A stretch of DNA of 64,000 nucleotides from Stenotrophomonas aracearum (lineage in GTDB: Bacteria > Pseudomonadota > Gammaproteobacteria > Xanthomonadales > Xanthomonadaceae), in contig NZ_CP115543.1 in the NCBI RefSeq assembly GCF_031834615.1, forward strand, positions 755,001 to 819,000, read 5' to 3'. This document shows, piece after piece, positions 46,052-55,521 of the stretch; position 1 is the first letter of the stretch; each line of letters starts with the position of its first letter. The notes beneath the pieces were generated by a model. The model saw nothing but the letters and a program-made list of their open reading frames with translations, did no database searches and was not told where the DNA came from. The position numbers and the translations under genes were made by a program.

Positions 46052-46435
46052 TCAGTGCAGCGTGCGCGGAATGGTCAACACGAACGGCGCGATCGGTGCA
46101 GCGAACTCGGTGCCATCGTCGGCCACCATGTCGTAATGCCCCTGCATCGTGCCATGTTCGGTTTCCAGCATGACACCCGACGTGTAACGGAAGTCTTCAC
46201 CCGGGCGCAGCCGCGGCTGCTCCCCGATCACCCCGTCACCGTCCACATGCTCCACCCGCCCGTTGCCATCGGTGATCCGCCAATGGCGCGCCACCAGCCG
46301 CGCCGCAACGCGGCCGCCGTTGTGGATCCGGATCGTATACGCGAACGCAAAGCGCCCGTCTTCCGGCGTCGACTGCTCATCCAGGAAGCGCGGCGCGACC
46401 TCCACCGAGATCGCATACTGATCGGCGTCGCTCAT
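46052..46435 (-). CDS. apaG: Co2+/Mg2+ efflux protein ApaG
   Basis: 127 aa. A single fibronectin-III-like domain: [69 protein letters not shown]. The precise biochemical role is unresolved despite the historical name. ATG 46435 overlaps the rsmA stop by four bases, and apaH follows after 13 bases. Confidence 0.96.
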   Translation of the reverse strand: MSDADQYAISVEVAPRFLDEQSTPEDGRFAFAYTIRIHNGGRVAARLVARHWRITDGNGRVEHVDGDGVIGEQPRLRPGEDFRYTSGVMLETEHGTMQGHYDMVADDGTEFAAPIAPFVLTIPRTLH

Positions 46436-47250
46436 GCCGACTCCGCGCGCGGCACATTGGCCAGCGCAATGAACTGCGCCACCTCCAGTTGCTCCGCACG
46501 TGCATCGCTGCGCACTCCCGCCGCCTCGAACTGCTCCGTCGTCACCACCCCGTTCAGTGCATTGCGCAGCGTCTTGCGGCGCTGCCCGAATGCCGAGCGC
46601 ACCACCTCCGCGAAACGCTTCCGGTCCAGGATCCCGACCGTCGCCGGATCGCGCGGCACCAGCCGCACCACCGCCGAATCCACCTTCGGTGGCGGGCGGA
46701 ACGCCCCCGGCGGCACCACGAACAGCGACGTCACCTTGCACCAGGCCTGCAGCATCACGCTCAGCCGACCATAGACCTTGCTGCCCGGGTCGGCCGCCAT
46801 GCGGTCCACCACTTCCTTCTGCAGCATGAAGTGCATGTCGCGGATCACCGCCGCATGCTCCATCGCATGGAACAGGATCGGCGACGAAATGTTGTATGGC
46901 AGGTTGCCGACCAGCCGGATCTGCCCGTCGCCGGCCAGCGGCGTGAAGTCCACCTGCAGCACGTCGCGGTGCACGATGGTCAGCTCGCCCAGCGGCTCGG
47001 CCGCAGCGGTCAGCGGCGCGATCAGGTCGCGGTCGAACTCGATCACCGTCAGGCGCGGGTGGCGACGCAGCAGCGGCAGGGTGATCGCACCCTGGCCCGG
47101 GCCGATCTCGACCAGCCGGTCGTCGTCCTTCGGATTGACCGCCAGCACGATCTTGTCGATGTAGCTGCGGTCGGCCAGGAAGTGCTGGCCGAGCTGCTTT
47201 TTGGCCGGGGCGGTGAAGCCGGGCGCAGAGGGGGAGTGCGAAGAAGTCAT
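46432..47250 (-). CDS. rsmA: 16S rRNA dimethyladenosine transferase (KsgA)
   Basis: 272 aa. Dimethylates the two adjacent adenosines in the 3' hairpin of 16S rRNA during late 30S assembly. Motifs: [18 protein letters not shown] (about 17-34), SAM-binding [15 protein letters not shown] and catalytic [10 protein letters not shown] (about 116-125). It overlaps both pdxA and apaG by four bases, so it is translationally coupled on both sides. Confidence 0.97.
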   Translation of the reverse strand: MTSSHSPSAPGFTAPAKKQLGQHFLADRSYIDKIVLAVNPKDDDRLVEIGPGQGAITLPLLRRHPRLTVIEFDRDLIAPLTAAAEPLGELTIVHRDVLQVDFTPLAGDGQIRLVGNLPYNISSPILFHAMEHAAVIRDMHFMLQKEVVDRMAADPGSKVYGRLSVMLQAWCKVTSLFVVPPGAFRPPPKVDSAVVRLVPRDPATVGILDRKRFAEVVRSAFGQRRKTLRNALNGVVTTEQFEAAGVRSDARAEQLEVAQFIALANVPRAESA

Positions 47251-48227
47251 GTCGGCATTTTACGTTGCCGGGCCAGCCGCGCGCACAGCGCCGTGGCGGC
47301 CAGCAGGCTGGAAGGATCCGCGATGCCGCGGCCGGCCAGATCCAGCGCCGTGCCATGGTCCACCGCCACCCGGGGGTAGGGCAGGCCCAGGGTGATGTTC
47401 ACCGCCTGTTCGAAGCCGCTGTACTTGAGCACCGGCAGGCCCTGGTCGTGGTACATCGCCAGCACCGTGTCGAACCCGGCAAGCTTCTGCGGCAGGAACG
47501 CCGTGTCGGCCGGCAGCGGCCCGACCAGGTCCATGCCCTGCGCGCGCAGCCGCTCCAGCAGCGGAATGACCACGTCCAGCTCTTCACGGCCCAGGTGCCC
47601 GTCCTCGCCGGCATGCGGGTTCAGCCCCAGCACCGCGATCCGCGGCGCAGCGATGCCGAATTCGCGGCGCAGCGCGTCGTGCACCGTGTGCAGGACCGTC
47701 GCCAGCCCATCGGCCGTGATCGCATCGGCCACCGCGCGCAGCGGCAGGTGGGTGGTGGCCAGCGCCACCCGCACGATGTCGTTGGCCAGCATCATCACCA
47801 CCTGCACGCCCGCCTGGTCGGCCAGCAGCTCGGTGGTCCCGCTGTAGGCGATCCCGCCCTGGTTGATCACCGCCTTGTGCACCGGCCCGGTCACCACCCC
47901 GTCCAGGCGCCCGTCCAGGCAGGCCTGGCCGGCCTGGAGCAGGGCATCGATCACCGCCCCGGCATTGGCCGGGTCGGTCTGGCCAAAGCGCGACGGCGTC
48001 GCATTGGGCACTGGGCACAACGGCAGATCGCCCGGCTGGCGGGCGATCGCGTCTTCAGGCAGCAGGTTCAGCGGAAGCGATAGCGCTGCCGCGGCCGACC
48101 GCAGCGTGTCCGGGTCGGCGAACGCCAGCAGCCGGCAATCGGTGCGCGGCTGCTGGATCAGGCGAAGGCAGAGTTCCGGGCCGATCCCGGCGGGCTCGCC
48201 CGGTACCAGAGCGAGCTGCGGGATCAT
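47247..48227 (-). CDS. pdxA: 4-hydroxythreonine-4-phosphate dehydrogenase
   Basis: 326 aa. Oxidises 4-phosphohydroxy-L-threonine in pyridoxal-phosphate synthesis. Visible signatures: [32 protein letters not shown] (about 105-119), [14 protein letters not shown] (metal His) and [15 protein letters not shown]. It lies 11 bases after surA and overlaps rsmA. The order lptD-surA-pdxA-rsmA-apaG-apaH is the same as in E. coli. Confidence 0.96.
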   Translation of the reverse strand: MIPQLALVPGEPAGIGPELCLRLIQQPRTDCRLLAFADPDTLRSAAAALSLPLNLLPEDAIARQPGDLPLCPVPNATPSRFGQTDPANAGAVIDALLQAGQACLDGRLDGVVTGPVHKAVINQGGIAYSGTTELLADQAGVQVVMMLANDIVRVALATTHLPLRAVADAITADGLATVLHTVHDALRREFGIAAPRIAVLGLNPHAGEDGHLGREELDVVIPLLERLRAQGMDLVGPLPADTAFLPQKLAGFDTVLAMYHDQGLPVLKYSGFEQAVNITLGLPYPRVAVDHGTALDLAGRGIADPSSLLAATALCARLARQRKMPT

Positions 48228-48238
48228 CGGCGCGGGCC

Positions 48239-49588
48239 TCAGGGGTTGGTCGGCGCCGGGGCCGGAGCGGCCTGGCCGGGGGTAGCGATGCGCAGGTCCA
48301 CGTACGCTTCGCCACGCAGTTCCTGCAGGTAGCGGTTGTATTCCTCTTCCAGCTTGCGACGACCGATGGTCTCGCGGATCTGGGCGCGCTTGTTGTCGGT
48401 GCCGGCGTCGGTCTGGCGGGTGCCTTCGCGCAGCACGATATGCCAGCCGGCATCGGTGCGGAACGGCTGGCTGACGCCGCCGTCGGTCAGCGCGGTGACC
48501 TGCTTGCCGAAGTCCGGACCGAACGCGTCGGCCGGGAACCAGCCGAGATCGCCGCCCTGGCCCTTGCTGTTGCTGTCTTCGGAAGACTCGCGGGCCACGG
48601 CCTGGAAGTCCGCGCCGCCGGCGATGCGCGCCCGCAGGGTGTCGGCCTTGGCCTTGGCGGTGGCATTGTCCTGCTGGTCGTTGACCCGCACCAGGATGTG
48701 GCGCGCGTGGTATTCGGTGATGGTCTGGCCGCCGGCGCTGGCGCTGGCGTCACGTACTTCAACCAGCTTGAGCAGCTGGAAGCCGCTCGGGCCACGCAGC
48801 GGGCCGACCACGTCGCCGGCCTTCATGCTGGTCATCATCTGCGCGAACGCGCCGGGGATTTCATCCAGCGAACGCCAGCCCAGGTCGCCGCCTTCCAGCG
48901 CGTTGGGGCTGTCGGAATAGCGCACGGCGGCGGCATTGAAGTCCAGCTCGCCCTTGTCCAGCAGGCCCTTCACGCCGTCGGCCTTCGTCTGGCCGGTGGC
49001 GATCTGCTCGGCGGTGGCGCCTTCCGGCAGCGCGATCAGGATGTGCGCCAGGTGGTATTGGGTACCGGCGGTGGCTTCCTGCTTCAGCGCGGCATCCACT
49101 TCGCCCTCGCTGACGCTGATGCGGCTCTGCGCGAAGCTCTGGCGCAGGCGCTGCACGGTGATTTCGTCGCGGACCGAGCTGCGGAAGTCATTGAAATCCA
49201 GACCGTCGGCGGCCAGACGCTGGCGCAGGGCGTCCAAGTTGGAACCGTTCTGCTGGGCGATCGAATTCAACGCCTGGTTCAGTTCCTGGTCGCTGACCTT
49301 GATCCCGCTGCCTTCGGCGCGGGCCACCTGCAGCTTGACCAGCACCAGGCGCTCCAGCACCTGCCGGTTCAGCACGTCATCGGGCGGCAGCTGGTTTTCC
49401 CGGCCTGCGTACTGGGCCTTGATGTTCTGCACGGCGCGGTCCAGCTCGCTCTGCAGCACCACGTCTTCGTCGATGATCGCGGCAATGCGGTCCAGCGACT
49501 GGGTCTGCTGGGCCAGCACCTGCAGCGGCGCGGAAACGGTGGTGACGGCGAGGACGGAAGCGAGGAGGACGGGAAGGGTCTTGGTCAT
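48239..49588 (-). CDS. surA: Periplasmic chaperone/peptidyl-prolyl isomerase SurA
   Basis: 449 aa. Delivers unfolded outer-membrane proteins, including LptD, to the BAM complex. Signal peptide about 1-27 (APLQVLAQ). The N-terminal chaperone part (about 28-175, LDRIAAIIDEDVVLQSELDR) is followed by two parvulin domains: about 178-280 (YHLAHILIALPE, GGDLGWRSLDEIPGAFA) and about 290-390 (YHARHILVRV, GGDLGWFPADAFGPDF). The start overlaps the lptD stop by four bases. Confidence 0.97.
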   Translation of the reverse strand: MTKTLPVLLASVLAVTTVSAPLQVLAQQTQSLDRIAAIIDEDVVLQSELDRAVQNIKAQYAGRENQLPPDDVLNRQVLERLVLVKLQVARAEGSGIKVSDQELNQALNSIAQQNGSNLDALRQRLAADGLDFNDFRSSVRDEITVQRLRQSFAQSRISVSEGEVDAALKQEATAGTQYHLAHILIALPEGATAEQIATGQTKADGVKGLLDKGELDFNAAAVRYSDSPNALEGGDLGWRSLDEIPGAFAQMMTSMKAGDVVGPLRGPSGFQLLKLVEVRDASASAGGQTITEYHARHILVRVNDQQDNATAKAKADTLRARIAGGADFQAVARESSEDSNSKGQGGDLGWFPADAFGPDFGKQVTALTDGGVSQPFRTDAGWHIVLREGTRQTDAGTDNKRAQIRETIGRRKLEEEYNRYLQELRGEAYVDLRIATPGQAAPAPAPTNP

Positions 49589-52041
49589 GGGATCAGGTTC
49601 GGATCGTAGTCGTCGCGCGTGGGCGCACCGGTAGTGCTGGGCGGCACGAGATAGAGGTCGTCCCGGTAATAGCCGAGAATAGCACGGCGCAAAGTGCGGT
49701 CCGTGTTCTGGCCGATGGAGCTCAGGCCCTTGAGCACGAACTCGATCTGGAACGAATTGTTCAGCTCACCCTCGCGGTTGCGCACGTAGCGGCGGGCCAG
49801 GGCGCGCACGGCCAGGCAGCAGCTGTCCCACTGCACGCCGCCGATGATCTCCAGCGGCGCCTTGTCCTCCAGCGAGTAGTAGTAGCGGCCGACCACGCTC
49901 CAGGAGGCATTGATCGGGTACAGGAAGGACAGGTCGACCTGCTCGAGCAGGGTGCGCTCTTCCTTGGTCGCGGTTGCCGGCGCGGCCGCATTGATGCGGT
50001 AGCGGTAGGTCAGGTTGACGATGCCGTCGTTGGACATCAGGTAGCGTGCGCGTACGCTGGCCAGGTCCTCGCGCTTGTACTTGGGGTCCCACTGGTAGGT
50101 GGCGCCCAGGTTCCAGCGGTCGTTGATCGCATAGTTGGCGTCGGCGATCCAGGCCGACTTGCCCTGCTCGATCTGGGCCTGCTGGCCCGGCAGAGTGACC
50201 CGCGAATCGTCGAAGTACAGGATCTGGCCGATGCTGCCGGAGAAGCGCTCACGGCCGGTCTTCTGGTCGATGAATCGCGTGCTCAGCGCCATGGTCAGCT
50301 GGTTGGCGTCGTTCTGGCGGTCCGCACCGGTGTAGCGCGAATCGCGGAACAGCTGGCCCCAGCTGAAGGTGAAGTCGCGCGTGTCGAAGATCGGCAGGTC
50401 GCTTTGGTCGCGGTACGGCGTGCGCAGGTAGAACAGGCGCGGCTCCAGCGTATGCAGGAAGCCCTTGCCGCCGATGGTGGTCTCGCGGTCGAAGTACATG
50501 CCCGCGTCGAGGCTGGCGATCGGCACGCTGCGGTGCGGCGAGGTGTTGCCGCGCAGCTGGTCCGGGGTAAGGGTGCTCAGATCGACCTTCGCGTCGTTCA
50601 ATGCCTGCAGGCGGGTCTGGTCAGCCAGACCCTGATCCAGCTCGTAACCGGTGTACCGATAGGCCAGGGTCGGGGTGACATACCACGCGGCGCCGGCGAA
50701 GGGCATGCTCACGAATGGCTTCACGTCCAGGCGCGAGCCGTTGTAATACGGCGTGACCACGCCGCTGTCGGCGTAGTCGTCCTGCTCGCCCAGCTTGCCG
50801 TCCACATCATCATGGGTAAAGCGCACCGCCTCGGCATACACACCCACGTCCAGCCACGGCAGCACCGGCTTCTCCCAGGTGCCGAACAGGCGCGGCTGGC
50901 GCGCGTAGGGCAGGGAAGCGTCGGTCAGGGTGTAGTCGGTGTTCTGCCAGCGGTCGGCCATCAGGCCGCCACTCCAGTTCTCACCCGTGCCGTAGATGCC
51001 GATCTGGCTCTGCAGCGAGGAGGTGGTCACGCCCAGCAGCTTGCTGGAGAAATCCTCGGTGTAGCGTTCGTCGGTGACCCAGGCCAGGTTGGCACGGGCC
51101 TGCCACGTCGAATTGATGTTGTGGTAACCCTCGAACTTGAACTCGCCACGGTCGCGGTCGCGCAGCTTGTCGTTCGGCAGGTAGGCGGTGTCCAGCTGGC
51201 CGCGGCCGCCATCGTACAGATAGCGGAACTCGTTGTCGAGCATCAGCCCGCGCTTGCTCATGTAGCGCGGGGTCAGCGTGTCGTCGTAGTTCGGCGCCAG
51301 GTTGAAGTAGATCGGCTGCGCGTAATCGAACCCGTTGCGGCCGGACATGCCCAGCTGCGGGTAGAGCAGGCCGGTCTGGCGGCGGTCGTCGATCGGGAAC
51401 TTGAAGTACGGTGCCCACAGGATCGGCACGTTGCCGATCCGCAGCACGGCGTTGCGGGCGGTACCGAAGCCTTCGTCGTTGTCCACGTCGATCTGCGGCG
51501 CCGACAGCTTCCAGATCGGCTGCGAAGGGTCGCAGGTGGTGTAGGTGGAGCGGTGCATCTGCCCGACCGAGCCCTGCAGGTCGATCGAGTCGGCGCCGCC
51601 ATGGCCGCGCCGCGAAACCAGCTGGTACTGGATGTCGCTGATCTTGTGGGTGTCCGACTCCTGGTTGCCTTCGGCCCGCTTGGCGGTCATCCGGATCGAC
51701 GAGTCCTGGTAGCGGACATTGCCTTCGGCGATGTAGTTGCCGCTCTCGGTGTCGAAGCTCAGGTGGTCGGTGCCCAGGAACTGGTCGCCGCGCTTGAGCG
51801 CCACGTTGCCCTGGTACTGCGGCACGGTGCTGGTGCCGAACAGACTGTCGCCTTCGATATCGGTCGGTTGCTGGTCGCGGGTTTCAGCCGCGGCCTTGTC
51901 CGCCGGCGGGGCGTCCTGGAAGACGGGCAGGACGTCGGTGACCGGGCAGAGTCCCCAGTTGACCGGTTTCTCGTCGGCCATGGCCGGCAGGCAGATGGCG
52001 ATGCTCAGGGGGAGGGGCAGCAGGCGGAGGGCTCGGCGCAC
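49585..52041 (-). CDS. lptD: LPS-assembly outer membrane protein LptD
   Basis: 818 aa from GTG 52041, which gives a proper signal peptide (LRLLPLPLSIAICLPAMA); upstream in-frame ATG codons lack one. The N-terminal beta-jellyroll (about 60-220) receives LPS from LptA, and the C-terminal 26-strand barrel inserts it into the outer leaflet. The four Cys for the essential disulfides are present: NWGLCPV, YTTCDPSQ and the adjacent pair in WDSCCLAV. It is the first gene of the operon with surA. The 91-base gap before it probably carries a promoter. Confidence 0.95.
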   Translation of the reverse strand: MRRALRLLPLPLSIAICLPAMADEKPVNWGLCPVTDVLPVFQDAPPADKAAAETRDQQPTDIEGDSLFGTSTVPQYQGNVALKRGDQFLGTDHLSFDTESGNYIAEGNVRYQDSSIRMTAKRAEGNQESDTHKISDIQYQLVSRRGHGGADSIDLQGSVGQMHRSTYTTCDPSQPIWKLSAPQIDVDNDEGFGTARNAVLRIGNVPILWAPYFKFPIDDRRQTGLLYPQLGMSGRNGFDYAQPIYFNLAPNYDDTLTPRYMSKRGLMLDNEFRYLYDGGRGQLDTAYLPNDKLRDRDRGEFKFEGYHNINSTWQARANLAWVTDERYTEDFSSKLLGVTTSSLQSQIGIYGTGENWSGGLMADRWQNTDYTLTDASLPYARQPRLFGTWEKPVLPWLDVGVYAEAVRFTHDDVDGKLGEQDDYADSGVVTPYYNGSRLDVKPFVSMPFAGAAWYVTPTLAYRYTGYELDQGLADQTRLQALNDAKVDLSTLTPDQLRGNTSPHRSVPIASLDAGMYFDRETTIGGKGFLHTLEPRLFYLRTPYRDQSDLPIFDTRDFTFSWGQLFRDSRYTGADRQNDANQLTMALSTRFIDQKTGRERFSGSIGQILYFDDSRVTLPGQQAQIEQGKSAWIADANYAINDRWNLGATYQWDPKYKREDLASVRARYLMSNDGIVNLTYRYRINAAAPATATKEERTLLEQVDLSFLYPINASWSVVGRYYYSLEDKAPLEIIGGVQWDSCCLAVRALARRYVRNREGELNNSFQIEFVLKGLSSIGQNTDRTLRRAILGYYRDDLYLVPPSTTGAPTRDDYDPNLIP

Positions 52042-52132
52042 GCGGGCTTCGGATTCAGGCGAAAACGGATCACAGCTTGCCCCATCCCTTGCATAGGGGC
52101 AATGAAGGGAAATTCCTACGAGGGGTTCAGGT

Positions 52133-53050
52133 TCATGGATCCAGCAGCGCCCCGACGTGCGCGACGCTGCATTCGGCCAGCGCCTGCAGGTCGTATCCGC
52201 CCTCCAGCATCGACACCATGCGGCCGGCCGCATGGCGACGGGCGAGCCCGCGCAGCTCGGCGGTGATCCAGGCGAAATCGTCGGTTTCCAGCATCAGGTC
52301 GGCCTGCGGATCGCGCAGGTGGGCGTCGAATCCGGCCGAGACCAGCAGCAGCTGCGGGCGGAAATCGTCGATCGCCGGCAGCATCTCGTCGGCCCAGGTG
52401 TTGCGGAAGCGGAAGCTGCCGCTGCCCGGGGGCAGCAGGATGTTGAGCAGGTTGCCGGCGCCACGGTCGCGGCGCAGCCCCGAATGCGGGAACAGGCCGG
52501 CCTGGTGGGTGCTGTAGTAGGCCACCCGCGGGTCGGCCGCGAAGATGTCCTGGGTGCCGTTGCCGTGGTGCACGTCGAAATCGACGATGGCGATGCGCTC
52601 CAGCCCATAGCGGTCGCGCGCATAGGCCGCGGCGATGGCGATGTTGTTGAACAGACAGAACCCCATCGCCGTGGTGGCGGTGGCGTGGTGCCCCGGCGGA
52701 CGGACCGCGCAGAACGCCAGCGGGTCCTTGCCCAGCATCACCGCATCGACCGCCGCCACCCCGGCGCCGGCCGCATGCACGGCGGCGCTGGCCGAGCCGG
52801 GCGAGGTCAGGGTGTCCATGTCGAGCTGGCGCAGGGGTTCGGTCTGGGTGGCCAGCACCTGGTCGATCAGCGCGCTGTCGTGCACCCGCGCCAGCTCGCC
52901 GAACTTGGCCGGCGGTGCCTGGCGCCAGTCCAGCTGCGCCGGGAAGGCCGCGTGCAGGGCGTCGAGCACCACCTGCAGGCGTTGCGGGCATTCGGGGTGG
53001 CCCGGGCCGGGATCGTGCAGCAGACAGTCGGGATGGGTGAAAGCCAGCAT
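52133..53050 (-). CDS. Histone deacetylase family protein (class II-like amidohydrolase)
   Basis: 305 aa. A zinc-dependent deacetylase fold, in bacteria acting on acetylpolyamines, acetoin or acetyl-lysine. Signatures: HPECPQRL (18-25), AVRPPGHHAT (about 115-124, catalytic His pair), FDVHHGNGTQDIF (zinc Asp and His) and SAGFDAHLRDP (zinc Asp). It lies upstream of lptD on the same strand, 91 bases away, and after the cobalamin adenosyltransferase gene (30 bases). The substrate is not predictable. Confidence 0.92.
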   Translation of the reverse strand: MLAFTHPDCLLHDPGPGHPECPQRLQVVLDALHAAFPAQLDWRQAPPAKFGELARVHDSALIDQVLATQTEPLRQLDMDTLTSPGSASAAVHAAGAGVAAVDAVMLGKDPLAFCAVRPPGHHATATTAMGFCLFNNIAIAAAYARDRYGLERIAIVDFDVHHGNGTQDIFAADPRVAYYSTHQAGLFPHSGLRRDRGAGNLLNILLPPGSGSFRFRNTWADEMLPAIDDFRPQLLLVSAGFDAHLRDPQADLMLETDDFAWITAELRGLARRHAAGRMVSMLEGGYDLQALAECSVAHVGALLDP

Positions 53051-53080
53051 GCGGACGGGGTTCCGGGGCGGTAGGGCGGC

Positions 53081-53635
53081 TCAGCCGTGGCGGCGGGCGT
53101 GCTGCCAGAGCACTTCGCCGTGGCCATCGGCGCGGGCCAGCACCCGGGCCAGCACGAACAGCAGGTCCGACAGCCGGTTGAGGTAGTGCAGCGCTTCGGC
53201 GCGGACGGTTTCAAGCCGCGCAAGGGTCACCGTTTCGCGCTCGGCACGGCGCACGATGGTGCGCGCCAGGTGGCAGCGCGCGGCCGCTTCGCCGCCGCCG
53301 GGCAGGATGAACTCCTTCAAGGCCGGCAACGTGGCGTTGTAATGGTCCAGCTGCTGCTCGAGCGCGCCCACATCGCTGGCCTGGATGGCGGCATGGCCGG
53401 GAATGCACAGCTCGCCGCCGAGGTCGAACAACTGGTGCTGCACCGTGGTGAGCAGCGTGCGCACGTCGTCGGGCAGTGCCACCGCCAGCAGCACGCCCAG
53501 CGCCGAATTGGCCTCGTCCACGCTGCCGAAGGCGTTGACCCGCGCCGCATCCTTGGCCACGCGGCTGCCATCGCCCAGGCCGGTGCTGCCGTCATCGCCG
53601 GTGCGCGTGTAGATCCGCGAAAGACGGTTGCCCAT
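53081..53635 (-). CDS. Corrinoid adenosyltransferase (PduO type)
   Basis: 184 aa. Converts cob(I)alamin to adenosylcobalamin with ATP. The ATP-binding N-terminus RIYTRTGDDGSTGLGDGSRV (7-26) and the helical core FGSVDEANSALGVLLA, ILPGGGEAAARCHLARTIVR, RRAERETV and YLNRLSDLLFVLAR (with the Arg/Asp pair) are complete. ATG 53635 was chosen because the ATP-binding motif follows six residues later. It is 11 bases after the membrane protein gene, so the two are probably co-transcribed. Confidence 0.94.
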   Translation of the reverse strand: MGNRLSRIYTRTGDDGSTGLGDGSRVAKDAARVNAFGSVDEANSALGVLLAVALPDDVRTLLTTVQHQLFDLGGELCIPGHAAIQASDVGALEQQLDHYNATLPALKEFILPGGGEAAARCHLARTIVRRAERETVTLARLETVRAEALHYLNRLSDLLFVLARVLARADGHGEVLWQHARRHG

Positions 53636-53646
53636 GCGCGCCGGTC

Positions 53647-54231
53647 TCAGCGCAGCGCGTCGCGGCGGGCCTGCTGCAGTTTGACCACCTGTTCGGTGGC
53701 CAGCTGCAGCGCGGCGGCCAGCCCGACATAGATCGCGGCGGTGCGCAGGTACGGCAGGAACCAGTCTGCATAGTTCGTCGCCCAGCCCTGCAGGGTGGGC
53801 GCGGCGACCACGTCGCTTGACCAGTAGAACCCGCTCTGCGCGAACAGATGGCAGACCGCAACGGCACCCACCAGCAGCGCGGCGCCCTTGGCCAGCGCGG
53901 TCCAGTCGGCGCCGGTATAACCCTGGCGCAGCCACGCGCCGCCGCCCCACATCGCGAAGTAGGCCGGCACCAGCAGTGCGGTACCCGGCGACACGCAGTA
54001 GTGCTGCCAGTAGCCGATGCCGCTGGCGCGGATCACCAGCACATCGATGACGATCGCCAGCACCATCAGCAGCGGGAAGGCCCAGCGCGACCAGCTGCGC
54101 AGGTGGAAGCCGCCGATGAAGAACACCGCCCAGGACGCGTCGGGGATGGCGGCGAAGTGATTGACCCGGGTCGCGGCCATCAGCAGCACGAGCACGAACA
54201 GGATGAAGGCGCGTTGGGCGGTCGGGGTCAT
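53647..54231 (-). CDS. Integral membrane protein of unknown function
   Basis: 194 aa with about five membrane segments (residues 8-24, 32-44, 52-68, 82-98, 115-132, plus a C-terminal hydrophobic stretch). The loops carry His/Trp/Tyr clusters: TRVNHFAAIPDASWAVFF, GIGYWQHYCVSPGTA. First gene of a probable unit with the cobalamin adenosyltransferase, so a link to cobalamin is possible but unproven. It is divergent from the ubiH gene. Confidence 0.75.
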   Translation of the reverse strand: MTPTAQRAFILFVLVLLMAATRVNHFAAIPDASWAVFFIGGFHLRSWSRWAFPLLMVLAIVIDVLVIRASGIGYWQHYCVSPGTALLVPAYFAMWGGGAWLRQGYTGADWTALAKGAALLVGAVAVCHLFAQSGFYWSSDVVAAPTLQGWATNYADWFLPYLRTAAIYVGLAAALQLATEQVVKLQQARRDALR

Positions 54232-54315
54232 GGGCACGGGCAGTGGTGGTCCAGCGTTCATTCTAGCGCCTGCCGCCACGGGGCGTTGCCGGCCTGCACG
54301 CACTATCATGGCGGC

Positions 54316-55521
54316 ATGAGTGAACGTCATGACGTAGTGATCGTGGGCGGTGGGCTGGTCGGTGCCAGCCTGGGCATCGCCCTGGACCGGGCCGGCCGCG
54401 ATGTCGGCCTGGTCGAAGCCGCTCCGGCAGGCGCGTTGCCGCCGGTGTTCGACCAGCGCAACCTCAGCTTCGGTGCGGCCACGGTCAACGCGTTGACCGC
54501 GCTGGGCGTGATGCAGCTGCTGGGCGCGGCCCCCGGCCCGATCACCCGCATCCAGGTCACCCGTGCCGGCGACTTCGGCCGCGTGCAGATGGACGCGGCG
54601 GAGTACCAGCGGCCGTGGTTCGGCCAGGTCGTGGTCGCCCGCGATTTCGGCCAGGCGCTGGAAGCGCGCCTGCAGGGCCTGCAGCACCTGACCCGCTACC
54701 GCCCGGCACGCTTCGTGCGGTTGGGCGCGGTCGAGGACGGCTACCGGCAGGTGGTCATCGCCGATGACAGCGGCGAGCGCTGCCTGCTGGCCCGGCTGGT
54801 GGTCGGCGCCGATGGCACCCGCAGCGGCGTGCGCGACGCGCTGGGCATCGAGGTGGACGAGCACGACTTCCAGCAGAACCTGTTCGTGGCCCGCGTCCGC
54901 GCCGCACGCGCGCCGGACGGCACCGCTTACGAACGGTTCACCGACACCGGCCCCACCGCGCTGCTGCCACGTGGCGACCGCCATTTCGGTGCCGTGCACG
55001 GCGTGGCCCGCGACCAGGCCGACGCGGTGATGGCGCTGGACGACGCGGCCTGGCTGGCGCGGCTGCAGCGGGCCATCGGCTGGCGTGCCGGTCGTCTGCT
55101 GGAGAGCGGGCCGCGCAGCGCCTACCCGCTGGTGCAGGTGCTGGCGCGCGGCCTGGTCGGCGAGCGTGCGGTCCTGCTCGGCAACGCCGCGCAGACCATC
55201 CATCCGCTGGGCGCACAGGGGTTCAACCTGGGCCTGCGCGATGCGCTGACCCTGGCCGAACTGCTGGAGACGGCGACCGACCCCGGCAGTGACTCGCTGC
55301 TGCAGGCGCACGTGGCGCGCCGCGAGGAGGACCGCCGCCAGACCATCGCCTTCTCCGGTGGGCTGGCCCGGCTGACCAGCAACCCGGCACCGCTGCTGCG
55401 GCCGCTGCGCAGTCTCGGCCTGATCGCCGCGCAGGCGACCTCGATGCAGTCGATGCTGGTCGGCGGAGCGATGGGCTTCCGCGGCGAGGTGCCGGCGCTG
55501 TGCCGTGGGGTGGGCGCATGA
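54316..55521 (+). CDS. ubiH: FAD-dependent ubiquinone hydroxylase, UbiH type
   Basis: 401 aa. Class A flavoprotein monooxygenase of ubiquinone synthesis. FAD-binding GGGLVGASLGIALDRAG (about 11-27), the DG motif VVGADGTRSGVRDALG (about 158-173) and GNAAQTIHPLGAQGFNLGLR (about 290-309). The form GNAAQT in the last motif is that of UbiH rather than UbiI/UbiF. ATG 54316 gives the normal N-terminus. It overlaps the next hydroxylase gene by four bases. Confidence 0.93.
   Translation: MSERHDVVIVGGGLVGASLGIALDRAGRDVGLVEAAPAGALPPVFDQRNLSFGAATVNALTALGVMQLLGAAPGPITRIQVTRAGDFGRVQMDAAEYQRPWFGQVVVARDFGQALEARLQGLQHLTRYRPARFVRLGAVEDGYRQVVIADDSGERCLLARLVVGADGTRSGVRDALGIEVDEHDFQQNLFVARVRAARAPDGTAYERFTDTGPTALLPRGDRHFGAVHGVARDQADAVMALDDAAWLARLQRAIGWRAGRLLESGPRSAYPLVQVLARGLVGERAVLLGNAAQTIHPLGAQGFNLGLRDALTLAELLETATDPGSDSLLQAHVARREEDRRQTIAFSGGLARLTSNPAPLLRPLRSLGLIAAQATSMQSMLVGGAMGFRGEVPALCRGVGA

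Noticed and set aside
52110..52116. Sigma-E-like -35 (GGAATTT, minus strand) before lptD
   Set aside because: lptD is under sigma-E control in E. coli, but no matching -10 (TCTGA-like) lies 15-17 bases downstream here.
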